A DNA stretch of 64,000 nt from Opitutaceae bacterium (GCA_028284235.1 JANQSC010000048.1:1-64000), one strand, 5' to 3'; counted from the first letter of the stretch, positions 40,956 through 49,824 are shown. Numbers and translations: made by a program. Notes: a model not told the origin generated them from the sequence alone.

Positions 40956-41693
40956 ATGAATAACAAGACGGAGACAAGAAAACAGGTCCTGCCTGCGATT
41001 GCGAGTCGCGCTCGCTGGGCGGAATCCCGAACGGCGTTGTTGATTAAGGAAAAGGAGGCCACGCGAGCGCGCGACGCGTTGGCAGCGGAACGGCGGCGGC
41101 TGCCGATGTGGCGTGTGGAGAAGGAGTATGTTTTTTGGGGAGTGTCGGGGGCGACGGATTTCCTGGAGCTATTTGAAGGGAAGCGTCAGTTGATGCTGTA
41201 CCACTTCATGTTCGGGGTGGATTGGGACGAGGGCTGCGTGGGGTGTTCCATGATGGCGGACAACATGCCTATGCGGGCTCATTTGCATGCCCGCGATGTG
41301 AACTTGGCCTTGGTTTCGAGAGCGCCGTATCCGAAGCTGGCTGCGTTTAAGGAGCGAATGGGATGGGATTTGCCTTGGTATTCAACGGATGGATGCGATT
41401 ATATGGACGACTTCGAAGAAGTTTCCGACCATTCCGGGACGGACGGAGAGTATTTCGGGTTGAGCGTATTTCTCCGCGACGGGGTGGATATCTACCAGAC
41501 GTACTACACGGGTCATCGTGGCATGGAGCAGTTGGGCAGTAACTTCTCGTATTTGGATCTCGCCCCGTTCGGACGGCAGGAGGCGTGGGAGGATTCTCCC
41601 GCGGGTTGGCCGCAATCCGCTCCTTACGAGTGGTGGCGGCATCACGATCGTTACGAGGCGAACGAGGGAAACTGTAGCGAGCGCGATGGGTAA
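40956..41693 (+). CDS. DUF899-family thioredoxin-like protein
   Basis: A 245-residue cytoplasmic protein of the DUF899 family (thioredoxin-like fold). Signatures are the N-terminal 'r..LL.~EKe.tr.rD.laaerRrLPmv.vek.Y.F', and LELFEGKRQLMLYHFMFGVDWDEGCVGCSMMADNM, where C-V-G-C sits at the position of a thioredoxin-like active centre, followed by VSRAPYPKLAAFKERMGWDLPWYST and GTDGEYFGLSVFLRDG. Function unproven; co-location with ArsR-type regulators elsewhere suggests a redox or stress role. Its stop overlaps the next gene start. Control by the two upstream palindromes is likely. Confidence 0.92.
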   Translation: MNNKTETRKQVLPAIASRARWAESRTALLIKEKEATRARDALAAERRRLPMWRVEKEYVFWGVSGATDFLELFEGKRQLMLYHFMFGVDWDEGCVGCSMMADNMPMRAHLHARDVNLALVSRAPYPKLAAFKERMGWDLPWYSTDGCDYMDDFEEVSDHSGTDGEYFGLSVFLRDGVDIYQTYYTGHRGMEQLGSNFSYLDLAPFGRQEAWEDSPAGWPQSAPYEWWRHHDRYEANEGNCSERDG

Positions 41694-41919
41694 GGGATGC
41701 GATTGCGGATCCAGGGCGCTCGCGCTGAGCGCTGGAACGAGCGGCTTAGGAGCGGGCGCGTTGTTTCTTCTCGCTCCGAAGTGCCCGATGTGTATCGCGG
41801 CCCATATTTTTTTGTGGACCGGTATCGGTGTACCCGTCCATTGGGTGGGAGCCGTGAAGTATTGCCTGCTCGCGGCGTGCGTCGTATTGATCGGGCTGAT
41901 TGCGCGGCGTCGCGGGTGA
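41686..41919 (+). CDS. Small MerC/MerT-like membrane protein
   Basis: A 77-residue membrane protein overlapping the DUF899 stop by eight bases, so translated with it. It has a soluble start with C5-x-C7 (KGCDCG), a first span (SGLGAGALFLLA), K-C33-P-M-C36 at the membrane edge, and two more hydrophobic segments (AAHIFLWTGIGVPV, AVKYCLLAACVVLIGLIA). The C-P-x-C pair is typical of mercury transport (MerC/MerT) and of metallochaperone-like membrane proteins. A metal or disulfide role is inferred; no other mer gene is in view. Confidence 0.6.
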   Translation: MGKGCDCGSRALALSAGTSGLGAGALFLLAPKCPMCIAAHIFLWTGIGVPVHWVGAVKYCLLAACVVLIGLIARRRG

Positions 41920-41932
41920 CTGCTGGTATCTG

Positions 41933-42880
41933 CTAGCCTGTTTCCGGCATGAATGTCGGCATGACAACACCGTTGATTCGTGGCGGTTCTCCTGTGGTTT
42001 GGGCGACGTGGAGCTCGCAATTGCGGGCGCCTAGGGTGTAGAGGGATTGAACCAGCTCGCGGTTGTCGGACGGGACAAGGAAAACCGGGCTTCGTCCTCG
42101 GTGCTGGTTGAGCTCCCTCAGTATCAGTTGCTTGGCGACCGAGGCGTTGGTCGCGATACCGGGACCGAGCAGGTTGCTTCCCGGATGGTTGATGGATGCG
42201 AGGGCGCCGACGATTTTTCCGGTATTGTCGACGGCTACGGACAGGCTCCAGATTCCGTCTGGGTTCTCCGCGAAGCGCCGCCAGTCCTTTTGGCGCGAGG
42301 TTTGCCAGATCTTCTTTTCTAGTCGGTCAATGGTCTCGACGTCCGTTGGGACGCCGGCCCGTGTTTGAATTCCCGGAATTGGATCTTCGGGTATGCCTGA
42401 ATCCGGTACCGAGAGAATCATGTCCTGGAAAAACGCGTACGGAGCGAAACCTTGTTTGGTGTAGAGGGAAAAGGAGTCGAGGTTGAATGCGCTGGAGACC
42501 AGGCGGAGCGGCAGGGAACGCTCGACCGAAAGCGCAATGATCTTCGCGAGTAGCGCTTTCGCGACCCCTTTTACGCCGCATTGGGGGTCAGCGTTCATGA
42601 TGCCGAGCGACATGTGTGTTTTGCGTTCGCGGTAGAAGCAGGAGCCGATGATTGACTCGTCCGCTTGGGAAACGGCTACCAGGCAGTTTCCGGGGTCGAG
42701 CGACTCGTAGACGTCGGTGAACACGAGGCAGTCTTCGGGGGCGCCGGAGAAGATTTTTCCGAAACCTCTTGATTCGTACCAGTGGTTGGTGGAATCGAAT
42801 ATGAGACGCGCGACCTGCGGGGCCTCGTTGGGAGACATGGGGCGAAGCGTGAAAAGCGGGGGCGTGTGATCGGGGGACAT
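41933..42880 (-). CDS. Two-domain GNAT-type acetyltransferase
   Basis: A 315-residue protein from ATG 42880 with two GNAT folds. The first (about 10-155) has the acetyl-CoA loop as PQCGVKGVAKALLAKIIALS, a Q/R-x-x-G-x-G/A variant. The second (about 170-310: GIQTRAGVPTDVETIDRLEKKIWQTSR, LSVAVDNTGKIVGALASINH, LILRELNQHRGRSPVFLVPSDN) is a degenerate copy lacking a clear loop. Tandem GNAT proteins usually acetylate an amine on a small molecule or protein with one domain active. It is convergent with the MerC-like gene (13 bases between stops). Target unknown. Confidence 0.8.
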   Translation of the reverse strand: MSPDHTPPLFTLRPMSPNEAPQVARLIFDSTNHWYESRGFGKIFSGAPEDCLVFTDVYESLDPGNCLVAVSQADESIIGSCFYRERKTHMSLGIMNADPQCGVKGVAKALLAKIIALSVERSLPLRLVSSAFNLDSFSLYTKQGFAPYAFFQDMILSVPDSGIPEDPIPGIQTRAGVPTDVETIDRLEKKIWQTSRQKDWRRFAENPDGIWSLSVAVDNTGKIVGALASINHPGSNLLGPGIATNASVAKQLILRELNQHRGRSPVFLVPSDNRELVQSLYTLGARNCELHVAQTTGEPPRINGVVMPTFMPETG

Positions 42881-42944
42881 CGGCAAAGAGTAGCACAGAG
42901 CGATTGCGGGCGTTTTCAACGGTAAATTGAAACAGTGACTTCTT

Positions 42945-43022
42945 CGAAATCAGATTCCGTCCCGCCAAGCCGGTCGGAAACAGGATCCCGACCCGTCGTT
43001 GACGGGACGGGAGCAGGATTTG
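42945..43022. repeat. Hairpin element with AACAGGATC linkers (R1-related)
   Basis: CAGATTCCGTCCCGCC...GGTCGG, AAACAGGATCCCGA, then CCCGTC(GTT)GACGGG and GGGAGCAGGATTTGAAG. Linkers and order resemble the array at 22076-22150. It lies in the gap between divergent GNAT and SGNH genes. Confidence 0.65.
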
Positions 43023-43068
43023 AAGGGGTGTTGTTGACCGCGCCCGATTGGAGTGTTTTAAGTTTCGG

Positions 43069-43839
43069 ATGATTAAAATCCTATCTAAACTCTTGTTGTG
43101 TATTCTCGTTTCGATTTCTAGTTGCCTCGGAGGCTCTGCGGAAGATGCCTGGTTTGAGATCGCTTTGAGAAAGAAGGCGGACAAAAACAATGACGCCTTC
43201 GCCTTTGTGGAAAACAATCCGGCCTTGCCCAATGTACTGATCTACGGGGACTCGATTTCCATAGGCTACACGCCGGTGGTGCGAGAAGCGTTAAGCGGTA
43301 AAGCGAATGTCTATCGACTGCATGTCAATGGCGGGGACTCGTCTTCGTTTGTCGCGAAGATGGACAAGCTGCACGAGACAATGAGGGACCCAAAGCTGGA
43401 CGCGCCGTGGAAGCACGAGTGGGACCTGATTCAGGTTAATGTTGGGCTTCACGATTTGAAATACGTAGTTGATGGCTCCAAGCTCGATAAGGAGAATGGA
43501 ACACAAGTGTCTACGTTGAGTGAATACAAGATGAACCTGAAATCGATCGTAGCGTATCTAAAAACGAATCACCCCAAGGCGAAACTGGTGTTCGCTCTGA
43601 CGACGCCGGTTCCAGAAGGGGCCAACGGAAGGTATGCGGGCGATGCTCGAAAGTATAACGAAGCGGCTTTGACGGTTTTGAAGGCGTATCCGGAGATCGC
43701 GATCAACGATCTTTACACGTTCACTAAACCGAATCACGAGCAATGGTGGTCCAGGCCAGGAAATGTGCATTACAATAAGGCTGGGATCCAGGCTCAGGGC
43801 GAAGAGGTGGCTCGGGTAATCGAAGCGAACCTACGTTAG
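43069..43839 (+). CDS. Secreted SGNH/GDSL hydrolase
   Basis: A 256-residue exported SGNH hydrolase from ATG 43069 (signal about 1-21). Block I is VLIYGDSISIGYTP with the Ser nucleophile; block II Gly in HVNGGDSSS; block III Asn in QVNVGLHDLKY (N of NVG); block V is a C-terminal His in GNVHYNKAG. SGNH enzymes deacylate sugars and lipids. A usual D three residues before the catalytic His is N here (GNVH: position -2), so the dyad geometry needs checking. Likely acts on acetylated glycans; it precedes a sulfatase on the same strand by 173 bases. Confidence 0.88.
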   Translation: MIKILSKLLLCILVSISSCLGGSAEDAWFEIALRKKADKNNDAFAFVENNPALPNVLIYGDSISIGYTPVVREALSGKANVYRLHVNGGDSSSFVAKMDKLHETMRDPKLDAPWKHEWDLIQVNVGLHDLKYVVDGSKLDKENGTQVSTLSEYKMNLKSIVAYLKTNHPKAKLVFALTTPVPEGANGRYAGDARKYNEAALTVLKAYPEIAINDLYTFTKPNHEQWWSRPGNVHYNKAGIQAQGEEVARVIEANLR

Positions 43840-43863
43840 CTTTTTATTTTTTGAACAGGATAC

Positions 43864-43883
43864 GCTCCCCGATAGCGGGGAGC
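43864..43883 (+). repeat. Hairpin GCTCCCCG-ATAG-CGGGGAGC
   Basis: A perfect 8-base stem 24 bases after the SGNH stop codon, preceded by TTTTTTGAACAGGATAC, so it is an R1-type element. It has no following T run and is therefore a weak terminator candidate. Confidence 0.7.
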
Positions 43884-44012
43884 CACTTGATGGCTCTGGC
43901 GAGCCAACTTGATTTAGATCGAATTTGTGGAATCAAGTAACTATTCCAGGCCGTAGCGGTGTATTGGTTCAATCTACTTGTCGAAATTCCGAGGAAAACT
44001 GTAACTTACACT

Positions 44013-45884
44013 ATGCATCTGAACTCTATCTGCTCGCTCTTCCTGTTCACCCTAGTTTCATCCGCGTCCTCGCTCGCTGCGGATCGTCCCAACGTCCTCT
44101 GGATATTCGCGGAAGACACGTCTCCTTGGATGGGTTGCTATGGCGACGAGGTAAACGCCGGGCAGACGCCTCACATCGATTCGCTGGCGGCAGAAGGGGT
44201 CATGTTCGCCCGCGCGTACGTGCCGGCTCCGGTCTGTTCGGCGTGTCGTTCCGCGGTGATGACGGGCCAGAACCAGATCCGGTTTGGCGCTCACGAGCAT
44301 CGGTCGTCTCGCGGTCCTCGAAAGATCCAGTTTCCGAGCGACTTGAAACTGCTTCCGCAGATCATGAAAGAGAGCGGCTACTTCACATTCAACTTGGGAA
44401 AGACCGACTATAATTTCATTTGGGACCAGAAGGCGACTTACTCGCTGGAGCAGAAATCTCGGGAGCCCGTGCCTTGGGACAAGCTAAAAGGCAACCAGCC
44501 CTTTTTCGGCCAAATTCAAACCGCGGGTGGCAAGAACAATGTGTCCAAATTTCCTGCCGATCGAAAAACCGATCCCGCGTCCGTGACCGTGCCGGCGGAC
44601 TACCCGCAGGACCAGCTCCATCGCGAAGTCGTAGCAGAGCACTACGATTCCATTCGCAAAGACGACGACTTCATTGGCGATGTGCTCGCAGGACTGAAAG
44701 CGAACGGACTGTGGGAAAACACGGTCGTGGTCTATGTTTCGGATCACGGGGCGAACCACTTGCTGCGTCACAAGCAAATGCCGACCGAAGGCGGACTGCA
44801 TGTACCGTTTGTCGTTCGGGGCCCGGAGGGAGTTGTACCCAAATCGCAAGTACGCGATGATCTCGTTGATATTCTGGATCTGACCGCCACCACTTTGGCG
44901 TGGGCGGGAATCGAGTTGCCGAGCTGGTACGAAGGGCAGGACTTGTTTGGGCCGGACTTCGCCCCGAGAGAGTTTGTTGCTTCGGCCAAAGATAGACTGG
45001 ACCACACCATTGATCGGGTCCGCACAGTGCGAACCGACCGGTTTCGCTACACCCGGAACTACAAACTGGATCGTGTGCTCCTGCAGCCGCAGTACCGGGA
45101 CGGGAATGCGTACACGAAGTTCATGCATGATGCCTACGCGGCGGGAACGCTTTCACCGAAGTTGACGGAGATCTATTTCGGCGAACGGCGTCCGGAGGAA
45201 TTATACGACGTGGAGCGAGACCCGCATCAGATCAACAATCTCGTTGACCATCCGGCCTATGCAGGCGTGCTGGATCGCCATCGGGCGCTTTTAGACGATT
45301 GGCTGTCCAAGGGGGATGCCGGCGCCTACGAGGAGCCGGCCTCGGAGATCGCGTATCAGGCCGATGGCCCTGCCAAGTGGAAGAAAGTGAATCCTGAGTA
45401 CGAGTCTATACGCGAAGATAGCGATGGAGACGGCTTGTCCGACGAGTTCGAGGGCTACATGGGCCGGGACGCGAAGGATGGAAAACTGCTCTTCACGTTC
45501 GACAGTGGCGGCTGGCAAACCGAAGGCTGGCTAGCCAATCCGGGTTTGTCCAATATTGCTGGATACCAAGGCTATCTTGATTTCGATCTCCCTTCGGGAG
45601 AGGGATCCATTGTGCGAAGCGGTCTGAGCGCCGATTTGGCCACTCAAGGAGGCTCGCTGTCGGTAGCGATGCGGGTGACCGAGCCGACGTTGGTGTGGCT
45701 GTCCTTGAATTATGGAAACGGGGTCACGGAGCGATTGGCAGGTCCGGTGACGGCCGTGCCTTCGCGCAGTTTCGAGACATCGTCCTTCCGCATTCCCGAG
45801 TCGGGTAAGGTAGCGGCCTTGCGGATCGATTTCAAAGGGACGCCCGGGACTTTCATCGAGATCGATTCAATACAGTCGAACTGA
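44013..45884 (+). CDS. Secreted sulfatase with C-terminal Ca2+-binding and accessory domain (CSACR)
   Basis: A 623-residue sulfatase (ATG 44013, signal about 1-23). The formylglycine precursor C75 sits in CSACRSAVMTG, a C-x-A-x-R variant of the standard C-x-P-x-R motif. Other sites: IFAEDTSPWMGCYG (metal), KTDYNF, and VSDHGANHL (second metal site). After the catalytic core (about 1-470) the segment EDSDGDGLSDEFEGYMGRDAKDG (475-497) is a thrombospondin-3/EF-hand-like calcium motif, followed by a 125-residue beta-rich accessory domain (about 500-620) that may bind polysaccharide. Resembles N-sulfoglucosamine sulfohydrolase-type members. Longer by 130 residues than the neighbours. Confidence 0.92.
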   Translation: MHLNSICSLFLFTLVSSASSLAADRPNVLWIFAEDTSPWMGCYGDEVNAGQTPHIDSLAAEGVMFARAYVPAPVCSACRSAVMTGQNQIRFGAHEHRSSRGPRKIQFPSDLKLLPQIMKESGYFTFNLGKTDYNFIWDQKATYSLEQKSREPVPWDKLKGNQPFFGQIQTAGGKNNVSKFPADRKTDPASVTVPADYPQDQLHREVVAEHYDSIRKDDDFIGDVLAGLKANGLWENTVVVYVSDHGANHLLRHKQMPTEGGLHVPFVVRGPEGVVPKSQVRDDLVDILDLTATTLAWAGIELPSWYEGQDLFGPDFAPREFVASAKDRLDHTIDRVRTVRTDRFRYTRNYKLDRVLLQPQYRDGNAYTKFMHDAYAAGTLSPKLTEIYFGERRPEELYDVERDPHQINNLVDHPAYAGVLDRHRALLDDWLSKGDAGAYEEPASEIAYQADGPAKWKKVNPEYESIREDSDGDGLSDEFEGYMGRDAKDGKLLFTFDSGGWQTEGWLANPGLSNIAGYQGYLDFDLPSGEGSIVRSGLSADLATQGGSLSVAMRVTEPTLVWLSLNYGNGVTERLAGPVTAVPSRSFETSSFRIPESGKVAALRIDFKGTPGTFIEIDSIQSN

Positions 45885-45958
45885 GTCCAATTGGGACGCA
45901 GCGTTCGTGCAGAGGCTGAGCCGTTTCGGAAAAGTATCCAGCGACTGGAAACGTCGAT

Positions 45959-46837
45959 CTACAGCGTCGCCAAGTGCTGGATACTTTGCTGAATGCTCTT
46001 TACGGGATTGGGCGAGTGGTCTTGCTCGACGTGGCAATGGGCGACGCCTGCTTTGTTGGCTGCTTGGATGATCGGCTCCATGGGGATCATGCCGTCGCCG
46101 AGCTCCTGGAAGGCGTCTTTGGAAAGCTGGCCGAATTCGGGAAGGGTTAGTCCTTTCTTGAGGTCCTTGAGGTGGAGTTGCGATACGCGGCCTTTGAGTT
46201 GCTTGATCAATGAAACCGGGTCTTGGCCGCCGACTACCACCCAGAATACGTCCACTTCAAACTGCATTTCGGGAGCGAATTCGTCGATCATTACCTGGAA
46301 GCCGGTTTTGCCGCCTTTCAGAGGCTCGAATTCGAAGGCGTGATTGTGGTAGGCGAGTTGGATCCCTGCCGTTTTCGCTTTCTCCGCGGCGCGGTTGAAG
46401 TTCTCCGAGAGGCGCTGGTAGGCGTCGACTCCGCCGCGTTCGTGATTATGCAGATAGGGAACAACTAAATGGGAAAGGCCGTTTTTCCGGGCGTTTTCGA
46501 GAATGCTCTCGAACGCGGGAACGCCTTCTTTCGTCGGGTTGGTAACCGATTCCCAGGTGAAGTGGGACGAATTGACGGCGAGCCCATTGTCCTTGGCGGC
46601 TTCGATCATCGGGCCGGCATCTGGAAATCCGTAGGCTTCGACCTGCTTGTAGCCGGCGTCGGCGACTGCCTTGAGCGTCGCGGCGGGATCCTTGGCGATT
46701 TCGTTGCGCAAGGTGTAGAGCTGTATGCCAATGTTCTTTCGGTAGCGATTGTTCTTGCCGAGGGCCAGGGCTTGCAGAGCAGCCGAGCTGGCGAGTGAAG
46801 ACGCGAGGGCGGTTTTTAGAAATAGTCGTCGTTGCAT
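45959..46837 (-). CDS. Tat-exported TIM-barrel sugar isomerase/epimerase
   Basis: A 292-residue AP endonuclease 2-fold protein with a Tat-like signal (MQRRLFLKTALASSLASS). Barrel motifs are IGIQLYTLRNEIAKDPAATLKAVADAGYKQVEAYG, HLVVPYLHNHERGG, LAYHNHAFEFEPLKGG (metal ligand region), FEVDVFWVVVGGQD and HCHVEQDHSPNPVKS, all typical of sugar phosphate isomerase/epimerase proteins that pair with Gfo/Idh/MocA dehydrogenases. It follows the GPH symporter by 93 bases and should be its operon partner. The substrate is probably the sugar imported by that symporter. Confidence 0.88.
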   Translation of the reverse strand: MQRRLFLKTALASSLASSAALQALALGKNNRYRKNIGIQLYTLRNEIAKDPAATLKAVADAGYKQVEAYGFPDAGPMIEAAKDNGLAVNSSHFTWESVTNPTKEGVPAFESILENARKNGLSHLVVPYLHNHERGGVDAYQRLSENFNRAAEKAKTAGIQLAYHNHAFEFEPLKGGKTGFQVMIDEFAPEMQFEVDVFWVVVGGQDPVSLIKQLKGRVSQLHLKDLKKGLTLPEFGQLSKDAFQELGDGMIPMEPIIQAANKAGVAHCHVEQDHSPNPVKSIQQSIQHLATL

Positions 46838-46930
46838 TGGAAAATGGGGTGGTTTCTAGGACAAAGGCGTTTCTCGGTCTCATTGGCAAGCGTCTTCCCG
46901 CTATTCCATAAGAGGCAGGAATCCGACTGG

Positions 46931-48436
46931 TCACGACGGGTTGTCGGTCGCGGACTCGACTCGACGGGTTTCGAGTTCCGCCCTCATTTGGGCCGCCATT
47001 GTTTTGCCAATCGGATAGCATAGCATGCATGCGGCGCCGAGAAGGAAGAAACCTCCCGAGTAAAGCCCGACCATGGCTCGGAGGCCGAAGAGAACGCTGG
47101 GCTCCGTCGCGGTATCAGGCGTGTATCCGTAAAACGCGAGCAGCCAACCAGTAATTGCTCCGCCAATACCGAGACCACTTTTCAAGGCGAATACGATGGC
47201 GGCGAATACGAATCCGGTGGAACGGCGATAGAACTTCCATTCCCCATAGTCGGCTGTGTCGGCGATCATCGCCCAAAGCAGGGGAATTGTAGGACCGTAG
47301 GCGAGGCTGGTCGCGATCGCGAGCAGGAACATGCTTGGGACGGAGGTGGCGTCCAAAAAGAAAAACAGAAACTGGAGCAGGGCCGCTGATCCGAGGCCGG
47401 TGATAAAGACCGTTTTTTTACCGAAACGGTCGGCCAGTGGTTTGGCTGAGAGTACACCGAGAACGGCGACCAGCGCGCTGGTCATATTGAAAAGGCTTAG
47501 ACTTACTTTTGACGGGTCCGAGCCCGGAGTGAGAATCAGTCCAAACGCGTCGAGGGCGCGAATGTTGAATCCTGAGTTTTCCAGATTCGCGACAGAACTG
47601 ACCAAGCCGATCGAATCGGCCAGGCGTGTCAGCGCGTCGGAGTCGACGTAGTAGGTGAAATAGTAGTACATCGATCCGCCTTTGAGGGCGAGCGTTATGA
47701 ATACGAACAAAGTCATGGCGAACATTGCCGCCCAAGGCCGATTGGCGAGGAGGTCGGCGCAGTCTCGTTTAGGATCGGGTCGCTGGCCTTTGGGGGGATG
47801 GACGCGTTCTCTGGCGCTGAAAAAAGCGACGACAAAGAACACGACCGCGACGCCGGCGAGCAAGCCGATGGTCAAGGACCAGCCTTTCGCATCGTCACCC
47901 GAACCCAGTTTCCCGACGAGGGGCAGGGTGAGCCCTTGCACCACGAAGGTGGCGCACATTGCTGCGAAAAATCTGAATTGGGAAAGGCTGGTGCGTTCGC
48001 TCCCATTGCTGGTCATCACGCCGTTGAGGGCGGAATAGGGAGCGTTGTTCATCGTGTAGGTCACCAGGAGCAAGGTGTAAGTGACTACAGAATACCAGAG
48101 TCGGCCGCTTTCGCTCAAATCGCTGGGAACGGTAAACGCCGCCCAGAAGAGTAGAGCGAGTGGAATCGCCGACCAGATGAGCCAGGGGCGGAATTTCCCC
48201 CATCGCGATTGGGTGCGATCGGCGATCATTCCCATGATCGGATCGGTGATTGCGTCGCTGAAACGGAGAATGAGCAACATCCATCCAACCGTCGCTGCCC
48301 CGAGTCCCATGACATCGGTGTAGAATGCCACTTGAAACACGACCAACATCTGAAAGACGAAATTCGCCCCTGCGTCGCCCAGACTATAGCCCGCCTTTTC
48401 GCGAAACGAGAGAGTGACGTTGGAGGAATCGCTCAT
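46931..48436 (-). CDS. GPH-family (melibiose-type) sugar:cation symporter
   Basis: A 501-residue inner-membrane transporter with about 12 spans. GPH hallmarks: GYSLGDAGANFVFQMLVVFQVAFYTDVMGL, FSDAITDPIMGMIADRTQSRWGKFRPWLIWSA (the Asp residues coordinating the cation and the basic loop), and AYGPTIPLLWAMIADTADYGEWKFYRRSTG (the second signature loop). The family imports glycosides, pentosides or hexuronides with Na+ or H+. Upstream lies a LacI-type regulator with an operator 120 bases before the start codon, so it is probably sugar-inducible. First gene of an operon with the isomerase. Confidence 0.92.
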   Translation of the reverse strand: MSDSSNVTLSFREKAGYSLGDAGANFVFQMLVVFQVAFYTDVMGLGAATVGWMLLILRFSDAITDPIMGMIADRTQSRWGKFRPWLIWSAIPLALLFWAAFTVPSDLSESGRLWYSVVTYTLLLVTYTMNNAPYSALNGVMTSNGSERTSLSQFRFFAAMCATFVVQGLTLPLVGKLGSGDDAKGWSLTIGLLAGVAVVFFVVAFFSARERVHPPKGQRPDPKRDCADLLANRPWAAMFAMTLFVFITLALKGGSMYYYFTYYVDSDALTRLADSIGLVSSVANLENSGFNIRALDAFGLILTPGSDPSKVSLSLFNMTSALVAVLGVLSAKPLADRFGKKTVFITGLGSAALLQFLFFFLDATSVPSMFLLAIATSLAYGPTIPLLWAMIADTADYGEWKFYRRSTGFVFAAIVFALKSGLGIGGAITGWLLAFYGYTPDTATEPSVLFGLRAMVGLYSGGFFLLGAACMLCYPIGKTMAAQMRAELETRRVESATDNPS

Positions 48437-48556
48437 GAAAGAGAGATCCTGCAGGTGTGGCCATGTAGGGCGACCCTATTCGGACCTGGCTAGGTGGATG
48501 ATTTCCTTTTGGAGCTCAAGGCGAGTCGGATCTTCTGCGAGAAGGCGGACACGCTT

Positions 48557-48576
48557 CAAATAAGTCGATTTATTTG
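48557..48576. promoter_or_regulatory. Probable LacI-family operator CAAATAAGTCGATTTATTTG
   Basis: A 20-base near-perfect palindrome with a central CpG, the classic form of LacI/PurR/CcpA-class sites. It lies 121 bases upstream of the GPH symporter start and 52 bases beyond the LacI gene's stop, so it is placed to control the symporter-isomerase operon. Confidence 0.65.
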
Positions 48577-48628
48577 ATGGGGTTTGCGTGTCCGGTAAAC
48601 TGCTGGCGCGGAGTTCGAATGGCTCGTT

Positions 48629-49681
48629 TTAGCAGGCGCAGGCGCTCTCGCCGACGCGGAGTTTTGGTTTCATCTTGCGGGACGGCTCGGGCTGCGAGTT
48701 TCCGTTGGCGATGAGGTTCATGGCCATTGCGAAGCCGGACTTTCCGATCTCGTAGTGGGGTATTTCCACGGTAGCCAATTCAATCCATGCCGCGAGAGAC
48801 CCGTAGGCTCCATTGTATCCCGCAAGTCGAATGTCGCGCGGGCAGCGCAACTCCTTCTTGTAGAGCCAGCGCCCGATTTCATTGGCGAGATCGTCGTCGT
48901 AGGCGAACAGGGCGTCGCAACTCGAGACAATTTCGTCCCAATCGTCTGGATACACGTGTTCGGATGCGACGACCTCCTCGGCCAAAATCGTGCGAATAAT
49001 GGGTTCGAGCCCCTCCTCTCGCATCGCTTGATGATAGCCCTGGATGCGGTCCGCGGCGCTGTGGTGCATTTCATCTAGTGGCGGCATTCTGGGGGTATTG
49101 CGCAGGACGAAGCAGATCTTCCGGTTTCCCTGATACGCAAGGTAGCGAGTCATGGCGTAGGCCCCGTATGCGTCGTCCACGTAGACGGCGTTCTCGAGAT
49201 GCTTGTCGTTGAGATAGATGACGGGGAGGTTGTCGTCTTGGATCTTGTCGTGAATAATCGTCGATACCGGATGGTAACTCCCGATCAAAAGGGCGTCGAG
49301 ATTGCGCTCGGTTAGAACGGACGGGATGAACTGTTCGAAGTTTTGAACGGTTTCCGGAAGCCGGATGTGGGTAATGCGATAGCCCGCTTTGTCGGCGGCG
49401 TCGTGAACGCCGGCAATCAGCCCCTCTGGCGAGTGGGCTTTCCCCCGTTTGGCCATGAAGAAACCGAGATTGTTGAATACTCGGGAGCGGATGGAACGAG
49501 CCCCGACGTGGGCTCGGTAGTTGAGCTTTTTCGCTTCCTCGCGCACGCGATTGATTGTCGATTCCGGCAGTTTGATGTTCGACGCGGGATTGGGGCGAAG
49601 CGCGTGCGAAACAGTGGCGGTACTCACGCCAAGAGAATAGGCGATGTCTTTTATGGTAGCAGCTTTCTTAGTTGGTTTCAT
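48629..49681 (-). CDS. LacI-family transcriptional regulator
   Basis: A 350-residue LacI/GalR-type repressor. HTH at about residues 8-28: ATIKDIAYSLGVSTATVSHALRP, followed by the hinge (INRVREEAKKLNYRAHVGARSIRS) and a periplasmic-binding-protein-like effector domain (NLGFFMAKRGKAHSPEGLIAGVHDAADKAGYRITHIRLPET, LIGSYHPVSTIIHDKI, VYVDDAYGAYAMTRYLAYQGNRKICFVL). It should bind a sugar and release the operator at 48557-48576 upstream of the symporter. The same-strand order lacI-symporter-isomerase makes a compact sugar regulon. Confidence 0.94.
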   Translation of the reverse strand: MKPTKKAATIKDIAYSLGVSTATVSHALRPNPASNIKLPESTINRVREEAKKLNYRAHVGARSIRSRVFNNLGFFMAKRGKAHSPEGLIAGVHDAADKAGYRITHIRLPETVQNFEQFIPSVLTERNLDALLIGSYHPVSTIIHDKIQDDNLPVIYLNDKHLENAVYVDDAYGAYAMTRYLAYQGNRKICFVLRNTPRMPPLDEMHHSAADRIQGYHQAMREEGLEPIIRTILAEEVVASEHVYPDDWDEIVSSCDALFAYDDDLANEIGRWLYKKELRCPRDIRLAGYNGAYGSLAAWIELATVEIPHYEIGKSGFAMAMNLIANGNSQPEPSRKMKPKLRVGESACAC

Positions 49682-49824
49682 GAGTTGGATTGAGAAACCG
49701 AAACGACCGTAACAGGATCGCCGCGGATTCAGGGTTTGGATTCACTGGCTTTCTAGCATTTCTCGGCTCGGTATCAACCCCTCAAAATATCTTCGTCTTT
49801 ATTTATTAAATACGGCGTATAATT

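Noticed and set aside
44058..44300. Short antisense frames across sulfatase genes (several)
   Set aside because: They run opposite to clear catalytic motifs and show only Arg/His-rich products.
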